64,000 nucleotides of DNA from Mesorhizobium carmichaelinearum (GCF_900199455.1 NZ_FZQR01000016.1:54266-118265); one strand, 5' to 3'; positions 53,594-63,505 are shown, numbered from the stretch's first letter. Numbers and translations are program-made. Notes: a model not told the origin generated them from the letters alone.

Positions 53594-53914
53594 TCATGCG
53601 GCCCAGCTTTTTGAACTGCACCGGTTCGCCGGGACGGACGAAAGCGTAGCGAGGCGGAAAGGATTGGAGGATCGCACCTTGGCGAGCGCGCGGCACAGAC
53701 CGTCGGCATCGGCCGGCGTCAGGATCAGGTGAACATGGTTCGGCATCAGGCACCATGCCCAGACGCCGACATCGGCGGCACGGCAATGCTCGACCAGCAG
53801 ATTCTTGTAGAGTTCATGGTCCTTGGGCGTGAAGAAGACCTTGGCGCGACCATTGCCCCGCTGCGTCACATGATGCGGCAAACCGGGAACGACGATACGG
53901 GCAAGGCGAGCCAT
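53594..53914 (-). pseudogene. Truncated REP-associated tyrosine transposase (RAYT)
   Basis: Starts MARLARIVVPGLPHHVTQRGNGRAKVFFTPKDHELYKNLL and continues through WAWCLMPNHVHLILTPADADGLCRALAKV, which covers the HUH-fold Y1 transposase core with the HVHLI metal motif. After residue 75 the sequence stops resembling the family, so the catalytic C-terminal part with the tyrosine is lost. RAYTs mobilise REP hairpins. It lies between the coiled-coil gene and the immunity candidate. Confidence 0.75.
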
Positions 53915-53973
53915 GTACTCAATCCAGGAGTGACGGACTTTCATAGCAAGCATGACAGGCAATTAGTGCACTG

Positions 53974-54294
53974 TCACCGTAATTCGGCGTCTATTCGTAT
54001 TTTGTTCTCTGCTCTGATCTTAAGTAGGCTTACCCATTCGTTCGAATCATTCCTTAATATTTCAAAAATTGGCCAACTTGGAGCCGTTTCGATTATACCA
54101 ACTAGGGTCCACGAGAGGCCAAAAAGATCATCTGATCCGAATAGTCCTACTAAATGGACTGCTTCCTCATCTGTTATTGGTTTTTGTATCGATTTTAACA
54201 ATAGCTGTATCCGCTCAACAATATCTATTGTCGCTTTTCGCGAATCAGGAAAAGTGCCTATCTCCAATAGCTCAGTAATTTCTTGTCGCATCAT
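53974..54294 (-). CDS. Putative immunity protein for the RHS toxin
   Basis: A 106-residue soluble acidic protein (MMRQEITELLEIGTFPDSRK..., DEEAVHLVGLFGSDDLFGLSWTLVGIIETAP...), probably all-helical, beginning six bases after the toxin stop codon on the same strand. Its DNA is much more AT-rich than the neighbourhood, as immunity genes of polymorphic toxins often are. I do not recognise the family; the immunity role rests on position, size and composition. Confidence 0.6.
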   Translation of the reverse strand: MMRQEITELLEIGTFPDSRKATIDIVERIQLLLKSIQKPITDEEAVHLVGLFGSDDLFGLSWTLVGIIETAPSWPIFEILRNDSNEWVSLLKIRAENKIRIDAELR

Positions 54295-54300
54295 CTGCCT

Positions 54301-57300
54301 TCACTTCCTCATAAGATCAGGGAAATTTTCCCTATAGTATGACGTTAGATCGTTTAATCCCTTATTGTATTTCGATCCAACAATGCTCCTTACATCTGCT
54401 ATGTCCTTCGCGAGCACGTCTCTGAACGACAACGCCCGATCTCTGATCGCAGTTCCGATACCCTTACCTGCAAATGTGCGTGTCATTTCATGTTCCGCCT
54501 GGTTCACTACGAGTGTCCCACCTTCTGCTCGTGTTGTAAAACCCAGTGCGGCCTGCGGCATATGATGCAGTGCTAGGTCGTCTCCGATAACGGAGCGTGT
54601 TCTAAGGGTTGCAAATTCGCCTGCTTCCCCAGCCTTGACAGGGCCCATGGGAACGCCCCCGGTACCGAGGCCTTTTATGTTGAAGCCATCAACATTTTTG
54701 TCTGGCCCAACGATTAGGCTGCGCACATCCTTATTGAGCTCTTCCTCGGAAAAATGTTCTGGATCGCTATAATCCGGTACGCCACCCGGTACGTCATCAG
54801 CAGCCACGTTCGAGCTATCGGAGTCTTTTTTCTTGTCCTTGGTCCCTGCGTTCGCGAGGTCTTTTGCGGCTTGATCTCCAGCTGCCTGAAGATTCTTTGA
54901 ATTTGCGCTGTTGTCCGCTGTTTTGGTGCCACCGCTCGCCTCGTTTGCCAGCGGATCATTGCCTTCATTTGGATCAATGGCATGTCCATTCGGATCGCTC
55001 TTATTGACGGGATCATTCTGAGCATAAGCATACCGATTGGTGCCAACCCCAGGCAATGTCGGGTCCCAATCATCAGGCGAGATGAACCTTCCCAGCACCG
55101 GATCCATGTACCGCGCATTGAGATACATCAGCCCGGTCTCTGGATCGAAGCGCTCGCCGATGTAGCTCTTCTGCGTCTGGAAGCCGGTGTTCAGCCGCTC
55201 GCCATAGCTGGCATAGTTGGTGGCTTCGGTGATGGCGCCTGAGCTGTCGGTGACCATGCGCACCGAGGCCAGATGATCGCGGTGCAGGAAGAATTTTGCC
55301 GTGCCGACCACCTTGATGTCGGGGTGCGGATAGCGGGTGTAGATCTCAGCGCCAGGCGTCGCCGGATCGATCTCGACCGAGGCGTCGGGATAGAGTGTGG
55401 TGGCGAAGGCTGAGGCTTTTCTCACTCGTGCGCCGTCTGGCCCATAGGTGAGGTTGACGGTGTTGGAGGCGAGCGTGACCGTCTTCAGCCGGTTGGCCTC
55501 GTCCCAGGTGAGTGTCCGGCTACCATCCGATGTGAGATTGCCATTGGCGTCATAGGCCATGGCATTGGCGCCGATTGATGTTGGTGCATGCGGGCGTGCT
55601 GCGCTCGCCGCCGGGTATGTGTAGGTGCCGGCCACACGGCTGCGTGAGGTCATGTTGTCGTTGGCGGCATAGACGAAGGTTTCGTCGAGCGTGTTGTCGC
55701 CCAGATTGTCGGACGAGGTCAGCCGGTCGGCATTGTCATAGCCATAGGTCCAGCTGTCGGATGCGGTCAGCCCCGTGGTGCCGGTGATGCGGCCGAGGTT
55801 GTCGCGGGCATATTGATCGTCGAGAAGAACCGTTGCGCCCTTCGACGTGGTGACCCGCGTCACCCAGCGCCGTGTCGGCGAATAGGTGAAGCTCGTCTTC
55901 ACGCCATTGGCGTAGTTGATCTCCTTGGTCTGGCCATCGGCCTCATAAAGCGTCGAGGTGATGAAGCCGGGTGCGGCGGCAAGCCTGTTGCCGGCGGTGT
56001 ATTGCAGCGGAGTGGCAGACGTGCCGAAGTCGAGCTGCACCGGCAGGTATTGCGTGGCGATCGTCTGCCCAGAGGCATCGCGCACGCTGGTCGTGGTGTG
56101 GGTCAGCGTGCCGATCGTGGCATCCTGGCGGGCGACCTTGCCGAAGCCGTCATATTTGTAGCTCTGCGTGGCCGCTGCATTCTGCGAGGTGGTCAGCTGT
56201 CCGATGTTTTGGAAGCCGGCTGCCGCTTCGTCATAGGTGTTCTGCGTCAGGATAACCGCGCCGCCGGAAGCCGTTGCCGTCTTCAGCGTCAGCCGGTCCA
56301 ACTGGTCGTAGCTGAGCGTGGTGACCGTGCCCCTGGCATCGGTCTGGCTGATGAGGCGATTGGCGGCATCGTAGACATAGGTCCAGGTGCCGAGATCGGG
56401 ATCGGATGCCGACAGCCGGTTGCCGAGCAGGTCGTAGGTGTAGGACCAGTTGGAACCGCCTGGATCGCTGACGCTGATCAAGCGTCCCAACCGGTCGTAG
56501 TTGCGGATCTCTCGCAAAAAGAGGCGCGTGGCATCGCGGATGACGACCACAGGGTCGCCATGCACCCAATTGTAGATGGATGTCCTGTGGCCGAGCTCAT
56601 CCTGCATGAGTACGCCGGAGAGGACCGGGTTTACGCCGACGGTGCCGGGATCGAGGACGTGGTTGTAGGTCCGTTGGCTGGCATCGGGATTGACCGTCTT
56701 CACCAGCCGGTCGGCCCAGTCGTAGCTGTTGGTGGTCCACTGCGCAGTGTCACCGACAAACCTCGGGAAGGCGGTGCGCAGCACATTGCCGCGTGGGTCA
56801 AAATCGGTGTCGGCAATGCGCCGGGCACCAGCCGCCGTCTCTCCGGGCGTCTCCACCCGATAAACCCGGCCAAGCCCGTCATAGTAGGAGCGGGTAAAAT
56901 CCTCGCCGGCGCCATTGGGCAGCGGCGTGTATTTGACCAGCGCCTGGGTTGCCGGATTGCCTTCATTCTCGAAGCGCGTCTTGGCATAGGCACCCGTGAC
57001 GCTCTGCGAGATCTGGTAGGGCCGGCAGAAGGGATCGAAGGTGAAAGTCTTCACCAGGCCGTTGAAGTCGGTCTTGGTCGCCGGCAGGCCGCAGACTGTA
57101 TTGTAGGTCGCCGTCGAGACAAAGCGCGTATCCGCCGTCTGGCCGCCCGTCGCAAAATAGCGCGGCGCCCGCTCGGTTATGGGATAGAGGTGATAGGTGG
57201 CATCATAGTCCCACTCGGTCTTGTGACCGAGGCCGTTGGTGGCCGAAATCTTGTTGCCGTAGCTGTCATAGGCAAAATACTGGAAAGTGGTTTTCTGCGG

Positions 57301-60300
57301 GCTCGAATAGATGTCGTTGAAGCTCACTCGCAAGGTGAGATTGCCCTTAGTCGGCGGGGTCGTGTTATCGGCGTGGTTGTTGTCGTAGTAGTTCGAGATC
57401 CAGCCAATGTATGGAAATGACCCATCGAAACCGGCTTGCGTTGTCTCGGCGCGCGGCAGTGACACGATATAGGCTGCGGTGTTGGGCGCGAACAATCGAG
57501 CCGTTCGCACCTCGTCGCCGCTGACGTCGGTGCGGCCGTAGTCGTCCTGGACGATGACGTTGTTGTAGGCGTCGAAAGTGCGCACGACCCGAGTGGCCAG
57601 CGAGATGTTGGTGGTCAGCCCCGTATCGGTCTCGGTCAGCGTCGTGTCGGTCGCCGTGTTCTGCACCGTGTATGGCTTGCTCGCCGTGTTGACGACATAG
57701 GTTTCGGCCACCTGCTTGTGGACGGTGCCCGCGCCATCCTTCCACACCGTCAGCGACGGTAGGCCATAGCTTGCCAGGTCCTGGCGATAGGTGGTCTCGA
57801 TCTTCGACGGCGCCGTCTCGCCATTGGCCAGCGGTTTTGTCTCGACGATCGAGGCAAAGCCCAGGAACTTGCGCGCCGCCGGATCGTACTTGCCGCCGGC
57901 ATAGCTGTAGGTCGACACCGCCGTCTGGCCACGGCCGTCGCCGACCGAAAGCTTCGTCACCGCATGCACCACCTGCGGCAGGTAGTTGTTCGCCCAGGTC
58001 GACGACGGCGTGTACTCGGCCGCGACCGTGCCGCCGAGTTCCGTTGTGATCTGCTTCAACAGATTCGGGTTGCCCGTGCCGGCGTTCGAGATGAACATGT
58101 GGGTGTAGTCGGTGAAGTCAGGCAGCCCGTCGCCGTTGAAATCGCCGACAACCGTGCCAGCCGTCAGCGCCACCGGTAGCGTGAACTCAACCGGCGTCAT
58201 CGCCGTCGACGACGGCCGCAGCGAGAACACCCGCACAGGGCCGGTCCGGTATGGCTGGGTCGTGATGGTCCCGCCGATGGTGATGACCGAGGCCTTGCCA
58301 CTGTTGTCGAAATCGCGAAGCACCGCAGTCGGTCCTGGCAGCGACCCGACGCTGTAGCTCTTGAAGCCCGTCCCGGTCGATAGCCAAACAGTGGTGCTTC
58401 CGTTAGTGCCGTTGTATTGAACAACGTCCGTCGCACCGTCGCCATTGACGTCGGCCAAAACGCAACTACCAGGTGTTCCTGACCCCATGAAGAAGCACCT
58501 GATGGGGAACGAGGTCCCGCCGGGCTGCCAAGTACCGTTCGAGAGCGCGCCTTTCTGTGGATATCCGACTAACCCCAACAGCGGCTGCTGTTTTCCATTG
58601 CCAAGGAAATCGCCGACGCCGATCACAGGGTAAGTGGAACCGTTGGGGTTCAGGGTATCGACTCCGGCCCCGTTCGCGTCGGCAACGATCGGTCTGCCGG
58701 TTGACGCAAGGGCACTGCAGACCGCTTCGTAGCCCGCCGGTGCTCTCAATCCGCAACCGGCCATTGTCAGCGCCAGTTGCGGATCGCTCGTAATTAACGA
58801 GCCGCCGATAACGGTCCTGGTGCCGCCATTTTGGCCGAATGGCTCTGAATAGGTCGTTTGAGTGGCAAAATCTGTGGTGTTCTTATTTGCAAGGAAACGA
58901 CCGGAGACCACGAAGGATTGATGATCGTCAGGAAGGACTACATCGTGCGACTCCACTGTCGCCGAGGCAGTGCCTGACAACCCTCCGTTGGAGGCGAATT
59001 TGTAAATCCAATCAGCGGTTGTTTCGGTGGTGGTTGTCTCGCCGCTACTTCCACCGCTGTGTCGAGTGCTAGTGGTTGAGGATTCTCCGTAGATTTCGTC
59101 GCGGCCGTCAAAATCCAAATCGCCTACCGATCCCGGTGAAAGCGCCCCGCCGAAACCGATTGAAGCGCTCACCGTCGAATACACCCCATCCGCGTTCTGA
59201 TACGCCAACTGTGCGATGACCTTCGACGTGCCCCCGGTGATGGTGCCGTCAGCCGTGCCGGTGGCATCGGTGCCGTAGCGGGTGACTTGGGTCAGTCGCG
59301 AGGTGTTGGAGAACGGCGCCTGGTCGTAGGTGAGCTTGTAGGCGCTGCGAACAACACCGCTGACCGTCACGCCGATCGTCTTGATGCGCTGGCTGGTCTC
59401 CGAGATGTCGCGGCCATTGCCCATCAGGATCATGTCCGGACGGGTGTCGTAGTAGAATTTTACCAGCGTGCCGTTGTAGCTGACGCTGTCGGGATAGCAG
59501 ACCGGGCTTGCCGGACAAGTATAGCTGTAGCTGACCGTGTTGCCATTGGTGTCGGTGACCGAGGTGAGCAGCCAGCGGTAGCTCATCGCAAGGTCATAGG
59601 CCGGCGTGCCGGCGGTTGGCGTGAGGTTTGCAACGGCCGCCACCGAGCGGAAGGTCGACACCGTGCCGTCGCGGTCTGTCACTTTCCATTCATTGGTGGT
59701 GCTGTTCAACGCGATGCGGCGATAGCTCTCATTCTCGGTCGCATGCGTGCCGCCGGTCGAGCAGGATGGCGAGACCATGCCGGCAACGCAGGCCACCATC
59801 GCCTGACCGTCGAGCAGATAGATGTCATTGGCATCATAGGCCGGCATGCCATAGCCGGGCGTGGCCCGTTCGATGACGTCAAAACCGTCGAGGCCCCAGG
59901 CATAGCCGAGCCAGCCCTGATAGAGGCCGCCGGTCTTGGTCTTGCGCGAGGAATTGTAGTTGAGCGCGATCCGCGGCTCGATGCCATGGAAGGCGGGAAC
60001 GTCGATGGCGATCGAATAGCCCAGATTGCCGTTGCCCGAACTCTTCGGCAGATCCACCTTTGGCGTGCCGACCGCCTCAGGATCGCCGCTGGTCGTGGTT
60101 GTCGCGGCGGCGGTGACCGTGGCCTGTGCCGCGGGCGCGGCCTGCGTATCGGTGGTCTTTGCCGCGGTGCCAGCCTTTGCGTCGGTTGTCTTGGCATCTG
60201 CGGGCTTGACGTCGGCGGCGTTGGCATCAACCTGCTCGGCGCCGACCTTGGCCGCCGCATCCGGACTGCCGGTCGCTGATGAGCCAACGCCGGTTGATGG

Positions 60301-60531
60301 CGTCTGCGCGGATGAACTCGACGGGCTGCCCGAAGCCTGTGCGCCGGCTCCCAGCGCCGCCCCGCCATTGCCGTAGCCGGCAGCAGAGTTTCCTGCAACT
60401 GCGGAAGAGCTTTGGTTCTCCTGCGCAAGTGCTGCCATTCCTGCACTTTGGCTAATATAGGAGACGGCAGAAATATCCGCGCCAACAACACTTGCGGCAA
60501 GAAAAGCCGCACCAACAAGCAACCGGTTCAT
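54301..60531 (-). CDS. Exported SpvB/RHS polymorphic toxin with HNH-like C-terminal tip
   Basis: A 2076-residue protein. Signal peptide about 1-36; Ala/Asp/Thr-rich linker with KTTDTQA-like repeats to about 155; SpvB-type domain (VDLPKSSGNGNLGYSIAIDV...) to about 470; FG-GAP-like repeats (DLDFDGRDE, DVNGDGATDV, DFNGDGLPDF) to about 860; a TcB-type middle; YD repeats (YDANGNLTSDGSRTLTWDEA); RHS core 1792-1851 ending near DPNGH. The variable tip (about 1850-2076) has LHH at 1988-1990 and GGTLVVNQAEHEMTRTF, like an HNH/EndoVII-fold nuclease. The RHS shell should encapsulate the tip for delivery; no secretion genes are nearby. Confidence 0.85.
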   Translation of the reverse strand: MNRLLVGAAFLAASVVGADISAVSYISQSAGMAALAQENQSSSAVAGNSAAGYGNGGAALGAGAQASGSPSSSSAQTPSTGVGSSATGSPDAAAKVGAEQVDANAADVKPADAKTTDAKAGTAAKTTDTQAAPAAQATVTAAATTTTSGDPEAVGTPKVDLPKSSGNGNLGYSIAIDVPAFHGIEPRIALNYNSSRKTKTGGLYQGWLGYAWGLDGFDVIERATPGYGMPAYDANDIYLLDGQAMVACVAGMVSPSCSTGGTHATENESYRRIALNSTTNEWKVTDRDGTVSTFRSVAAVANLTPTAGTPAYDLAMSYRWLLTSVTDTNGNTVSYSYTCPASPVCYPDSVSYNGTLVKFYYDTRPDMILMGNGRDISETSQRIKTIGVTVSGVVRSAYKLTYDQAPFSNTSRLTQVTRYGTDATGTADGTITGGTSKVIAQLAYQNADGVYSTVSASIGFGGALSPGSVGDLDFDGRDEIYGESSTTSTRHSGGSSGETTTTETTADWIYKFASNGGLSGTASATVESHDVVLPDDHQSFVVSGRFLANKNTTDFATQTTYSEPFGQNGGTRTVIGGSLITSDPQLALTMAGCGLRAPAGYEAVCSALASTGRPIVADANGAGVDTLNPNGSTYPVIGVGDFLGNGKQQPLLGLVGYPQKGALSNGTWQPGGTSFPIRCFFMGSGTPGSCVLADVNGDGATDVVQYNGTNGSTTVWLSTGTGFKSYSVGSLPGPTAVLRDFDNSGKASVITIGGTITTQPYRTGPVRVFSLRPSSTAMTPVEFTLPVALTAGTVVGDFNGDGLPDFTDYTHMFISNAGTGNPNLLKQITTELGGTVAAEYTPSSTWANNYLPQVVHAVTKLSVGDGRGQTAVSTYSYAGGKYDPAARKFLGFASIVETKPLANGETAPSKIETTYRQDLASYGLPSLTVWKDGAGTVHKQVAETYVVNTASKPYTVQNTATDTTLTETDTGLTTNISLATRVVRTFDAYNNVIVQDDYGRTDVSGDEVRTARLFAPNTAAYIVSLPRAETTQAGFDGSFPYIGWISNYYDNNHADNTTPPTKGNLTLRVSFNDIYSSPQKTTFQYFAYDSYGNKISATNGLGHKTEWDYDATYHLYPITERAPRYFATGGQTADTRFVSTATYNTVCGLPATKTDFNGLVKTFTFDPFCRPYQISQSVTGAYAKTRFENEGNPATQALVKYTPLPNGAGEDFTRSYYDGLGRVYRVETPGETAAGARRIADTDFDPRGNVLRTAFPRFVGDTAQWTTNSYDWADRLVKTVNPDASQRTYNHVLDPGTVGVNPVLSGVLMQDELGHRTSIYNWVHGDPVVVIRDATRLFLREIRNYDRLGRLISVSDPGGSNWSYTYDLLGNRLSASDPDLGTWTYVYDAANRLISQTDARGTVTTLSYDQLDRLTLKTATASGGAVILTQNTYDEAAAGFQNIGQLTTSQNAAATQSYKYDGFGKVARQDATIGTLTHTTTSVRDASGQTIATQYLPVQLDFGTSATPLQYTAGNRLAAAPGFITSTLYEADGQTKEINYANGVKTSFTYSPTRRWVTRVTTSKGATVLLDDQYARDNLGRITGTTGLTASDSWTYGYDNADRLTSSDNLGDNTLDETFVYAANDNMTSRSRVAGTYTYPAASAARPHAPTSIGANAMAYDANGNLTSDGSRTLTWDEANRLKTVTLASNTVNLTYGPDGARVRKASAFATTLYPDASVEIDPATPGAEIYTRYPHPDIKVVGTAKFFLHRDHLASVRMVTDSSGAITEATNYASYGERLNTGFQTQKSYIGERFDPETGLMYLNARYMDPVLGRFISPDDWDPTLPGVGTNRYAYAQNDPVNKSDPNGHAIDPNEGNDPLANEASGGTKTADNSANSKNLQAAGDQAAKDLANAGTKDKKKDSDSSNVAADDVPGGVPDYSDPEHFSEEELNKDVRSLIVGPDKNVDGFNIKGLGTGGVPMGPVKAGEAGEFATLRTRSVIGDDLALHHMPQAALGFTTRAEGGTLVVNQAEHEMTRTFAGKGIGTAIRDRALSFRDVLAKDIADVRSIVGSKYNKGLNDLTSYYRENFPDLMRK

Positions 60532-60806
60532 GAGTCCCCCAAGCCAAGTTGCCTATCGGTACTCGCCTTTCATTTGCTGGATACGACATGAGCCCATCTC
60601 AGCATGGATATCCACAGTAAATTTTACGTGAAGAGCACGCATCGCACCTGTCGCAAACGCAGTTCTCCATGCCTTGGCGCGGCAACAACTTGGCGCCGAC
60701 GTTCGTCAAATGTCAGTTTCACCCCAAAGGCGCCAATGTCACGCGCTCTGATATCGCTCGTTCCCCGCACCGCCTTCACCCGCCAAATGTGAGAGGGGCT
60801 TGCAGA
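60532..60806. other. Divergent intergenic region, toxin to hydrolase
   Basis: About 275 bases between the leftward RHS gene and the rightward hydrolase. The open frames on both strands here lack protein features. GGCGCC words at about 60688 and 60730 are the only symmetry noticed. It should hold both promoters. Confidence 0.35.
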
Positions 60807-61649
60807 ATGGGTGCTTACGATGTCGAACAACTAGAGGGCCAAGTTAGGGGCGCACTCCTCGCGGGACCCAGGTCACATAGGACTGGGGTGATTGTTCTGG
60901 GCGGCTTGAGTGGCAGTGTAGATCTGGTCCGAGCGGGCCTTTTTGCTGAGACGGGAGCAAAGGCCTCGGCACTGCAATGGTTTGGAGGTGCGGGTCAGTC
61001 GCCCGGAATATGCGAGATTCCTTTAGAGACGTTCGTGGCCGCGACGGATTATCTGCTTTCGAAGGACTGCGAGCGCATTGTTTTCGTGGGGACTTCGAAG
61101 GGAGCGGAAGCAGCATTGCTCGTTGCCACGATTGATCAGTGCGTAGATGCCGTCGTTGCGATCAGTCCAAGTTCCGTCCTTTGGGGCAATGTTGGCCCCG
61201 GTATAGATGGAATAGCATGGCCAGAGCGTTCGTCCTGGTCTTTCGAGGGATCGCCTCTGGACTTTGTTCCGGCCGATCCTCACTGGGAGCGTGACTATCG
61301 GGACGGGTTGGTCTCCCATCGGTCGCTTTTTGAAAAGCGCCTCACCGCCGACCACCATGCCACTAGGCGGGCACAGATTCTTATCGAGAGAGCGTCCGGG
61401 GACGTGATCCTCGTCGCGGGAGGCGACGATGCACTCTGGCCATCAGACACGTATGCGCGAGACCTTGCCCGCCGTCGGGAGGCACATGGCAAATCTATGT
61501 CGCTCGTTTTTGAACTGGACGCAGGACACCGCGTTCTGCTGCCAGGCGAGGCGACACCCAGGTCAAAACTCCAGGCCCATGGTGGCCGAGACGAAGCGGA
61601 CGCAAGGCTAGGCCAGAAAGCCTGGCAGGTGATAGCGCCGCTGCTTTGA
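60807..61649 (+). CDS. BAAT-type acyl-CoA thioester hydrolase / acyltransferase fold protein
   Basis: A 280-residue alpha/beta hydrolase matching the C-terminal domain of bile-acid-CoA:amino-acid N-acyltransferase and acyl-CoA thioesterases: nucleophile elbow VGTSKGAEAALL, VVAISPSSVLWGNVGPG, catalytic Asp in LVAGGDDALWPSD and His in ELDAGHRVLLPGEATPR. The N-terminal beta-sandwich of the longer enzymes is absent, which is usual for bacterial stand-alone forms. ATG 60807 follows GAGAGGGG. Substrate unknown. Confidence 0.78.
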   Translation: MGAYDVEQLEGQVRGALLAGPRSHRTGVIVLGGLSGSVDLVRAGLFAETGAKASALQWFGGAGQSPGICEIPLETFVAATDYLLSKDCERIVFVGTSKGAEAALLVATIDQCVDAVVAISPSSVLWGNVGPGIDGIAWPERSSWSFEGSPLDFVPADPHWERDYRDGLVSHRSLFEKRLTADHHATRRAQILIERASGDVILVAGGDDALWPSDTYARDLARRREAHGKSMSLVFELDAGHRVLLPGEATPRSKLQAHGGRDEADARLGQKAWQVIAPLL

Positions 61650-61753
61650 TATAGTCCATTTTGAGTCAGAAGTGACGTTCGGCGTCCATGATCGTTCGCA
61701 TGGGATACGGCGCCGTCGCCGATGCGGATGAAAGGTCGCCGACAAATGGATTA

Positions 61754-62056
61754 CCTAGCTGTCGAACGCATTTCGTAGAAAGGCTTGGACGTCACTTATC
61801 GATTGTTCGGCCGCCGCCGCTTTGTACTCCACCCGGTCACCATAGTCCTCGGTGCCGATCTTCAATCCCGGAGAGGCAAATGCATGACGAGCGCCCTTGA
61901 AGACCTCAAGCTTCACGGCGCTTCCCTAGCCGCTGCGCTCAGCCAACATCTCCTGGCATTTCTTGGCGGGGTCCAATCGTCAAGTTCGCCGATCAGGATC
62001 AAGGTCGGGACCGCATCGGCGGATGGGATATCCGCATTGGGACGGGCACGAATACG
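61754..62056 (-). pseudogene. Remnant of a dienelactone hydrolase family gene
   Basis: Minus-strand reading gives RARPNADIPSADAVPTLILI then GELDDWTPPRNA in one frame, and after a shift near 61930, VKLEVFKGARHAFASPGLK then IGTEDYGDRVEYKAAAAEQS and DVQAFLRNAFDS with a stop. These are the Asp and His blocks of the dienelactone hydrolase fold's last third. There is no N-terminal part with the nucleophile Cys, so it is a frameshifted 3' fragment. Confidence 0.7.
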
Positions 62057-62064
62057 AACACGAT

Positions 62065-63107
62065 TTATCCTCCCGCGCCTTCCTCATCTGGCCATTGAGG
62101 ACCTCGGGTAACCATGATCCGTCCGCCCGTGCGGAACTTGTTCATCACAGGGAGCAGCGGCCGCGCGAGCTTCCGATTGTCCTGATGGATGAGACCGACC
62201 GGACTTACATAAACGTCGCTGCGGTGGATCATGAGGCCGCGCAGTGGGAGCCATCCCGCCTCACCCAAGTTCCCGACCAGCCCGCGCCGCAAAGCATTGG
62301 TGACGATATCGACCAATTCGAGACCGGACTCAGGCTCGCTCGAAAATCGAAAGCTCTCGCGATACATCAATTGGAGATCGATGCCCGCTACGTAGGTTCG
62401 ATCACCAGGCGGCGCGACGTCGCGGAGATAGGGCGGCAGTTCGGCTAGGATGAAGCGCCGAAAATGCCGATAGTCGCCGCCGGGTAGCATTGCGCCTGGC
62501 CGTTGCAGGGACATGGCCTGTAGCCATATGACCAAGGTCCGCGACCACCAATCTTCCCAATCGGTGACGACGGCTGGGTCTTTTGCATCGACTATCCAAT
62601 GGAACTCGGCAAGTTCTTTGGGGAAACGCTGGCAGTGATACACGATCATGTCCTGCATGATCCGATAGAGCAGGTCGACCATCACTGCGCCTTGCACATA
62701 CAATTGGCCAGAGAAGCCGGCCATCCTCGCCTGTAAAGCGGCAACGCCGTCGCGCAATTCCTGCGTGTGGCCGTCGGTAAGGTGGGCGGCTAGGCTGGCG
62801 CTCCGGCGATCCCGGTGCCCAGCTATGTCGTCGGACGTATGCCCGCAAGGTCGATCATCGATGCGCAGAAGATCGCACCGTTCTTGCGCAGCAATTCTAC
62901 CACCATCGCAACCTGCACTTCGTTGAGCTTGCTCCCTTTCACCTCCCCTTTGCCGTTTTTCGGAAGGTTGACGCGTAGCCGCTTATATCTCCTGAATAGC
63001 TTGGGCATGCTGTGCGAGGTGAGGATCAACGCACCAAGCGTCGAGACAGCGGGCAAGTCTGCGCCAACGCCCGTGAAAGTGCCGGACTCGTCGATGAAGA
63101 TATGCAA
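62065..63107 (-). pseudogene. DUF3800 protein gene, frameshifted
   Basis: N-terminal part (63107-62823): MHIFIDESGTFTGVGADLPA ... FCASMIDLAGI, the DUF3800 opening with the acidic IDESG motif of an RNase H-like fold. A stop follows at RPTT, but the next frame continues smoothly with SDDIAGHRDRRSASLAAHLT then DGHTQELRDGVAALQARM to 62065. One lost or gained base near 62830 breaks an approximately 345-residue gene. DUF3800 genes are frequent in mobile and defence regions; function unknown. Confidence 0.7.
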
Positions 63108-63326
63108 AGCCGCCTCCCGTGGAGAACTCTAGCGCGTCCCAGGTGGCCACGGCGTAGGAATAGTGCCCATCTTCATCATGCCCAGCCCTGGAGCTTACGC
63201 CACGGTATCCAATGATATCCTATGGTATAGGCATCGATCGTGGGCAGTGAAATGGCCAAGGCGTAGACGGGAAATGGCGTACCGAATGGCCAGATGGCCG
63301 AGGTGCAACGCGCCAGGCAATTGAAC

Positions 63327-63505
63327 CTACTGCAGTTGCGGTGGAGTCGGCACGGAGGCCAGCGCGTCATTGGTCGCGGTTTGCTTCGCCCTTAGGTCCG
63401 CGACCTGGGCCTGTGCGGCGGTGGCATCATTCTGCGCTGTCGTGAGCTGCGACTGCAATACGGTATTGTCATCGGTCAGCTTCTGCACCTGGCCCGCCGG
63501 GAGTG
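63327..63505 (-). pseudogene. 3' fragment of a coiled-coil protein gene
   Basis: Minus-strand frame PAGQVQKLTDDNTVLQSQLT then TAQNDATAAQAQVADLRAKQ, TATNDALASVPTPPQLQ and a TAG at 63327-63329. Heptad-like Gln/Ala/Leu-rich coiled coil with a Pro tail; it resembles in style the end of the broken gene at 52931-53460. No start is found upstream (right), where the reading frame loses protein character near 63505. Confidence 0.5.

Noticed and set aside
55813..57420. Plus-strand open frame within the RHS gene
   Set aside because: Shadow of the repetitive RHS sequence; low-complexity Gly/Arg/Val text.
60624..60830. Minus-strand ORF upstream of the hydrolase
   Set aside because: No ribosome site, random-looking composition, and it overlaps the likely promoter and the start of the hydrolase gene.
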